Assembly (NCBI RefSeq): GCF_011420305.2
Contig: NZ_CP061769.1
Span: forward strand, 3,211,001 to 3,275,000
Length of the DNA: 64,000 nt
DNA from: Nocardioides ochotonae
Lineage (GTDB): Bacteria > Actinomycetota > Actinomycetes > Propionibacteriales > Nocardioidaceae
Direction of reading: 5' to 3'
Shown here: in pieces, positions 61,357 through 64,000 of the stretch
Layout: each line of letters starts with the position of its first letter
Position numbering within the stretch: the stretch's first letter is position 1
The notes under the pieces: generated by a model
The model's database searches: none
Told to the model about the DNA's origin: nothing
Seen by the model: only the letters and a program-made list of their open reading frames with translations
Translations under genes and position numbers: made by a program

Positions 61357-62673
61357 CTACGGAAGCGGGTCGCTCGCCCGAGACGGGTCGGCTCCCGAGG
61401 CGGCCGTCCTGGATCCCTCGTGCCTGCCGTGCCAGTCCAGGACGAGCACGGTGGCGTCGTCCTGCAGGGCGTGCCCGGCGGCCGCGAGGGCGGTGTCGGC
61501 CAGCGCCCGGACGACCTCGCGCGGGTGCAGGTCCTCGGTTCCCAGGATCGCGCCGGGGAGGTCGACGTCGGCGGCGTTGCGTTCGAGCATCCCGTCGGTC
61601 ACGAAGACGATCCGGTCCCCGGGCTCCAGGGTCACCTGCGTGCTGGCGTAGCCGCTCTCCGCGAACATCCCGAGCGGCAGGTCGGTGTCGCAGTCCAGCA
61701 GGGTCAGCTCCCCCGCGCGCAGGAGGTACGGCGGCACGTGGCCGGCGTTGACGAGGTCGAGGCGGCCGGTCTGGAGCTCGACGCGCCCGATCAGGCCGGC
61801 GACGAAGTCCTCGCCGTCGCGACTGACGGCGTGCTGCGCCAACGCATCGTTGGTGAGCGCCACCTGCTCGATCAACGACATGCCCCGGCGGCGCGCGCCC
61901 CGCAGTCCACCGAGGCACATGCTGGCCGTCAGCGCCGCGTCGACGCCGTGGCCCATGGCATCGGTCAACGACAGGTGCAGCCAGTCCCGCGCCAGGCTGT
62001 AGTCGAAGGTGTCTCCCCCGATGTCCGCGGCCGGCTCCAGCCAACCGGCGAGGGTGAACGACGCCGCCTCGCACGTGCGAGCCGGCGGAAGCAGGCGCTG
62101 CTGGATCTCCGCGGAGAGGCTGAACTGTTGACTGCGCTCCGCCCAGTCGAACAGGTCAGTGTGCCGGCGGTTGGCGATGACGACGAACGCCAGCAGATGC
62201 GCCAGCTCGGCCAGCTCGGCGACGACCGCCTGCTCGGGCTCGTCGGGCAAGAACATCTCGAGCAGCCCGATCGACTCGCCGCGCTCGGTCACCGGGGCCA
62301 GCACTCGCCACAGGTGCGCCAGGTCGCTGTCTGCCCCCGCATCACCGGGCGCGAGCACCTGGACCGCCTGGGTGCGCACCGCCTGCTCTCCTGGTCCCCC
62401 GTCGAACGGGAGGACCGTCGCGGACTCCTCGTCGTCGCGGCGCTCGCGCAGCAGCGCGGGATCGTGTCCGGTTCCCCGGCTGGGCGCGAGCGGCACGTGC
62501 GCCAGGCGCACCAGCGCCCGCCCCGACAGGTCGGCGATGAGGAACGACACCGCGGCCGCGTCGAACGCCAGGCCGAGCTCGCGCGCCACCTGATCCACCG
62601 CCTCGACCGGCGAGGCCGCCTCCGCTGCCGCGATGAACCGTCTGACGTCTGCGAGTCTGCGCCGACGCACCAT
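61357..62673 (-). CDS. SpoIIE-type PP2C serine phosphatase with GAF domain
   Basis: A 438-residue cytoplasmic protein. A GAF-like sensory domain (about 10-170; LAFDAAAVSFLIADLSGRAL) precedes the PP2C/SpoIIE domain with metal aspartates in EPAADIGGDTFDYSLARDWL, SLTDAMGHGVDAA, VFVTDGMLERN and DDATVLVLDW. Such proteins dephosphorylate anti-sigma-factor antagonists in partner-switching systems (sigB-like). No anti-sigma kinase or STAS gene is adjacent. It may be cotranscribed with the upstream surface-protein gene. Confidence 0.88.
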   Translation of the reverse strand: MVRRRRLADVRRFIAAAEAASPVEAVDQVARELGLAFDAAAVSFLIADLSGRALVRLAHVPLAPSRGTGHDPALLRERRDDEESATVLPFDGGPGEQAVRTQAVQVLAPGDAGADSDLAHLWRVLAPVTERGESIGLLEMFLPDEPEQAVVAELAELAHLLAFVVIANRRHTDLFDWAERSQQFSLSAEIQQRLLPPARTCEAASFTLAGWLEPAADIGGDTFDYSLARDWLHLSLTDAMGHGVDAALTASMCLGGLRGARRRGMSLIEQVALTNDALAQHAVSRDGEDFVAGLIGRVELQTGRLDLVNAGHVPPYLLRAGELTLLDCDTDLPLGMFAESGYASTQVTLEPGDRIVFVTDGMLERNAADVDLPGAILGTEDLHPREVVRALADTALAAAGHALQDDATVLVLDWHGRHEGSRTAASGADPSRASDPLP

Positions 62674-62932
62674 CGTGGGAGCGTATCGACGCCACGACGC
62701 GACGACTCCGGCAGGGTCACCTCCCGAACGCGCGCCACCCGACGTCGTACGAGCGGATCAGGCCCGTGGGGTGCCTGGCCCGCCTTGGCCCGCAGCACGG
62801 CACCGGCCATCTTCATCGCGGCCGGCCAGGCGACCATCGTCCTGGACCCTTCTGGCCCGAGCATTCGCCCAGCGGCAGGGCCGCGGAGGTCCGGTGCGAA
62901 CCGTCACCGCGACCCCCGCACCGCCTCCCCCC

Positions 62933-64000
62933 TCAGCGCTTGGTGACCTTCAGACGCGTCGAACGCGAGGACCCCTTCGTCTGCGTCGCCCCGCTGTAGA
63001 CCGCCTTGATGGTGTGCTTGCCCTTCGCCAGCTTGGGCAGGCGCAGCACCGCGCTGGCGCCCTTGCCCAGGCTGATCGCGGAGAGCTTCCGCTTGCCGTC
63101 GTAGAACGTGACGGTGCCACCGGGCGCCGACAGTCCGGCGACGGTGACCGTCGCGGTGGCGCTCACCCGCTTCTTGACCGTCGTCGTGGTCGCGCTCAGC
63201 GTCAGGGTGGTGGTGGAGCCCAGCTTGGCGACGGTGACCGCCCGGCTCCGCGCCGTACCCGCCTCGCGGCCGGTGGCGGCCGCGGTCTCGACGACGGCCA
63301 CCGAGCGGCCGGCGTCCGCGGCGACGAGCTGGTAGGTCGTCCGGGTGGCCCCGGGGATGACAGCGCCGCCGCGGAGCCACTGGTAGCTCACCTTGGCGCC
63401 TTCGGGCCAGCTGCCGGCTGCTGCGGTGAGCGTCTGCCCGACACTCCCCCGGCCGCTGATCGAGGGCGGGTACACCGCGACCAAGGCGGCGCCCGCGATG
63501 CCGGTGACCTCGTTGCTGGTCGACGTCGCCGGCTTGTAGCCGCTCAGCGTGCCGGTGGCGCGCACCGTGATCTTCTTGCCGAGGTCCGCCGACGCGACCG
63601 TGTAGGTCTCCCCGGTCGCGTCCGCGATCTTCGAGCTGCCGCGGTACCACTGGTACGTCGTCTCATCGACCACCGGATCGAACGTCGGGGCGCTGGCCCG
63701 CAGCTCGGTCCCGACCCGGCCGCTGCCGGAGATCGACACCGGCGTCACCTCGGCGGGCGGGTCGACCACCGAGAACGTACGCCAGGGGGACGCCCCGAGC
63801 GCGGCGTTCTTGGCGTCGAGCGCGACCACCCGCCACTCCCAGGTCCCGGCGGGGATCGCCGCGCGTGAGGCCCAGGCGGTCGCCCTCGTGGCGATGTTCT
63901 CGGCGAGGCTGGTGCCGCCGGGCTGGCGTCGCTCGAAGCGGTAGCTCGTCGCCCGGGCATCGGGCTCCCAGCTGAAGTAGCCCGCGCTGGGCGCGACGAC
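62933..64000 (-). CDS. Large FN3/Ig-repeat surface protein, C-terminal part (5' end outside window)
   Basis: The frame is open to the last base of the window, so the N-terminus is beyond 64000. The visible 355 residues start inside a fibronectin-III domain (YFSWEPDARATSYRFERRQP, AGTWEWRVVALDAKNAALGA), continue with two Ig-like repeats containing YQWYRGSSKIADATGETYTV and YQWLRGGAVIPGATRTTYQL, and end with a bacterial Ig-3-like module GTVTFYDGKRKLSAISLGKG and KHTIKAVYSGATQTKGSSRS. This is typical of secreted or wall-attached adhesins or hydrolases. The stop is at 62933-62935. Confidence 0.87.
   Translation of the reverse strand, partial: VVAPSAGYFSWEPDARATSYRFERRQPGGTSLAENIATRATAWASRAAIPAGTWEWRVVALDAKNAALGASPWRTFSVVDPPAEVTPVSISGSGRVGTELRASAPTFDPVVDETTYQWYRGSSKIADATGETYTVASADLGKKITVRATGTLSGYKPATSTSNEVTGIAGAALVAVYPPSISGRGSVGQTLTAAAGSWPEGAKVSYQWLRGGAVIPGATRTTYQLVAADAGRSVAVVETAAATGREAGTARSRAVTVAKLGSTTTLTLSATTTTVKKRVSATATVTVAGLSAPGGTVTFYDGKRKLSAISLGKGASAVLRLPKLAKGKHTIKAVYSGATQTKGSSRSTRLKVTKR
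62943..62986 (-). repeat. Parent copy of the relic repeat at 61203-61246
   Basis: 3' end of the surface-protein gene, 38/44 identical to the stretch at 61203-61246. The two lie on either side of the phosphatase gene, in the same orientation. Confidence 0.6.

Overview
The window is very GC-rich with short intergenic gaps and frequent GTG/TTG starts. It carries actinobacterial marker genes: mycothiol biosynthesis (mshB), the succinylase lysine/DAP branch (dapC, dapD, dapE), a DUF3117 protein, an F420-type oxidoreductase, WS/DGAT and MMPL proteins, and a translational T-box on ileS. It is chromosomal DNA of a high-GC actinobacterium, most probably a Nocardioides-like member of the Nocardioidaceae (inference from gene content only). 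No rRNA, tRNA, CRISPR array, prophage or intact transposon was seen.

From memory of Mycobacterium tuberculosis, the backbone from about 8 to 40 kb keeps the order of Rv1170-Rv1223, read right to left: mshB, fdx and the adjacent aminotransferase, dapD, dapE with a LOG protein, DUF3117, O-methyltransferase, sigE, rseA, htrA. Other genes are interspersed.

Layout: 1-5.7 kb, DUF2505 end, a WS/DGAT - small protein - pruA operon, and a lipoprotein/membrane-protein pair. 5.6-7.9 kb, CpaE-like and CpaB-like genes without other Tad genes, with a divergent HTH protein. 7.9-11.3 kb, the htrA-rseA-sigE unit with a divergent O-methyltransferase. 11.4-14.1 kb, MarR regulator and MMPL exporter sharing a promoter region. 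14-20.6 kb, pepA operon, enoyl-CoA hydratase, the dapE operon, and an LLM oxidoreductase behind a KstR-type palindrome. 20.7-24.4 kb, ileS with its T-box leader and promoter. 24.5-31.6 kb, DinB protein, flavoenzyme, patatin, dapD and two tandem cell-wall-hydrolase-like paralogues. 31.7-41 kb, CotH protein, dapC, ferredoxin, GNAT, an orphan Moco-dimerisation domain, and a mshB - small membrane protein - VanW operon with a NUDIX gene upstream. 41.8-50.5 kb, an HTH/HEAT-like regulator, thioesterase, mqo, a flavin dehydrogenase, a PAS histidine kinase, an AAC(2')-type acetyltransferase and another GNAT. 50.5-53.3 kb, a small accessory patch with HNH and TOPRIM proteins, a TetR gene and two broken genes (DinB, DUF2867). 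53.3-60.4 kb, a formylglycine-generating enzyme and an mhp-type catabolic cluster (transporter, IclR regulator, mhpC-mhpA-mhpB). 60.4-64 kb, a DUF222 relic, an Ig-domain relic, a SpoIIE-type phosphatase and the end of a large FN3/Ig surface protein.

The mhp cluster makes the clearest regulatory unit. Near-identical 15-bp sites lie in front of the transporter and in front of mhpC, suggesting one IclR regulator controls uptake, ring hydroxylation, extradiol cleavage and hydrolysis. The lower-pathway genes (mhpD/E/F) are not in the window. Nothing here is a clear, wholly new system. The most original leads are regulatory sites (KstR-like palindrome, IclR site pair, AUC-start candidate), altered active sites (HQxxxDG in the WS/DGAT, lost Glu in the second hydrolase paralogue) and the decaying TetR/DinB/DUF2867 patch.
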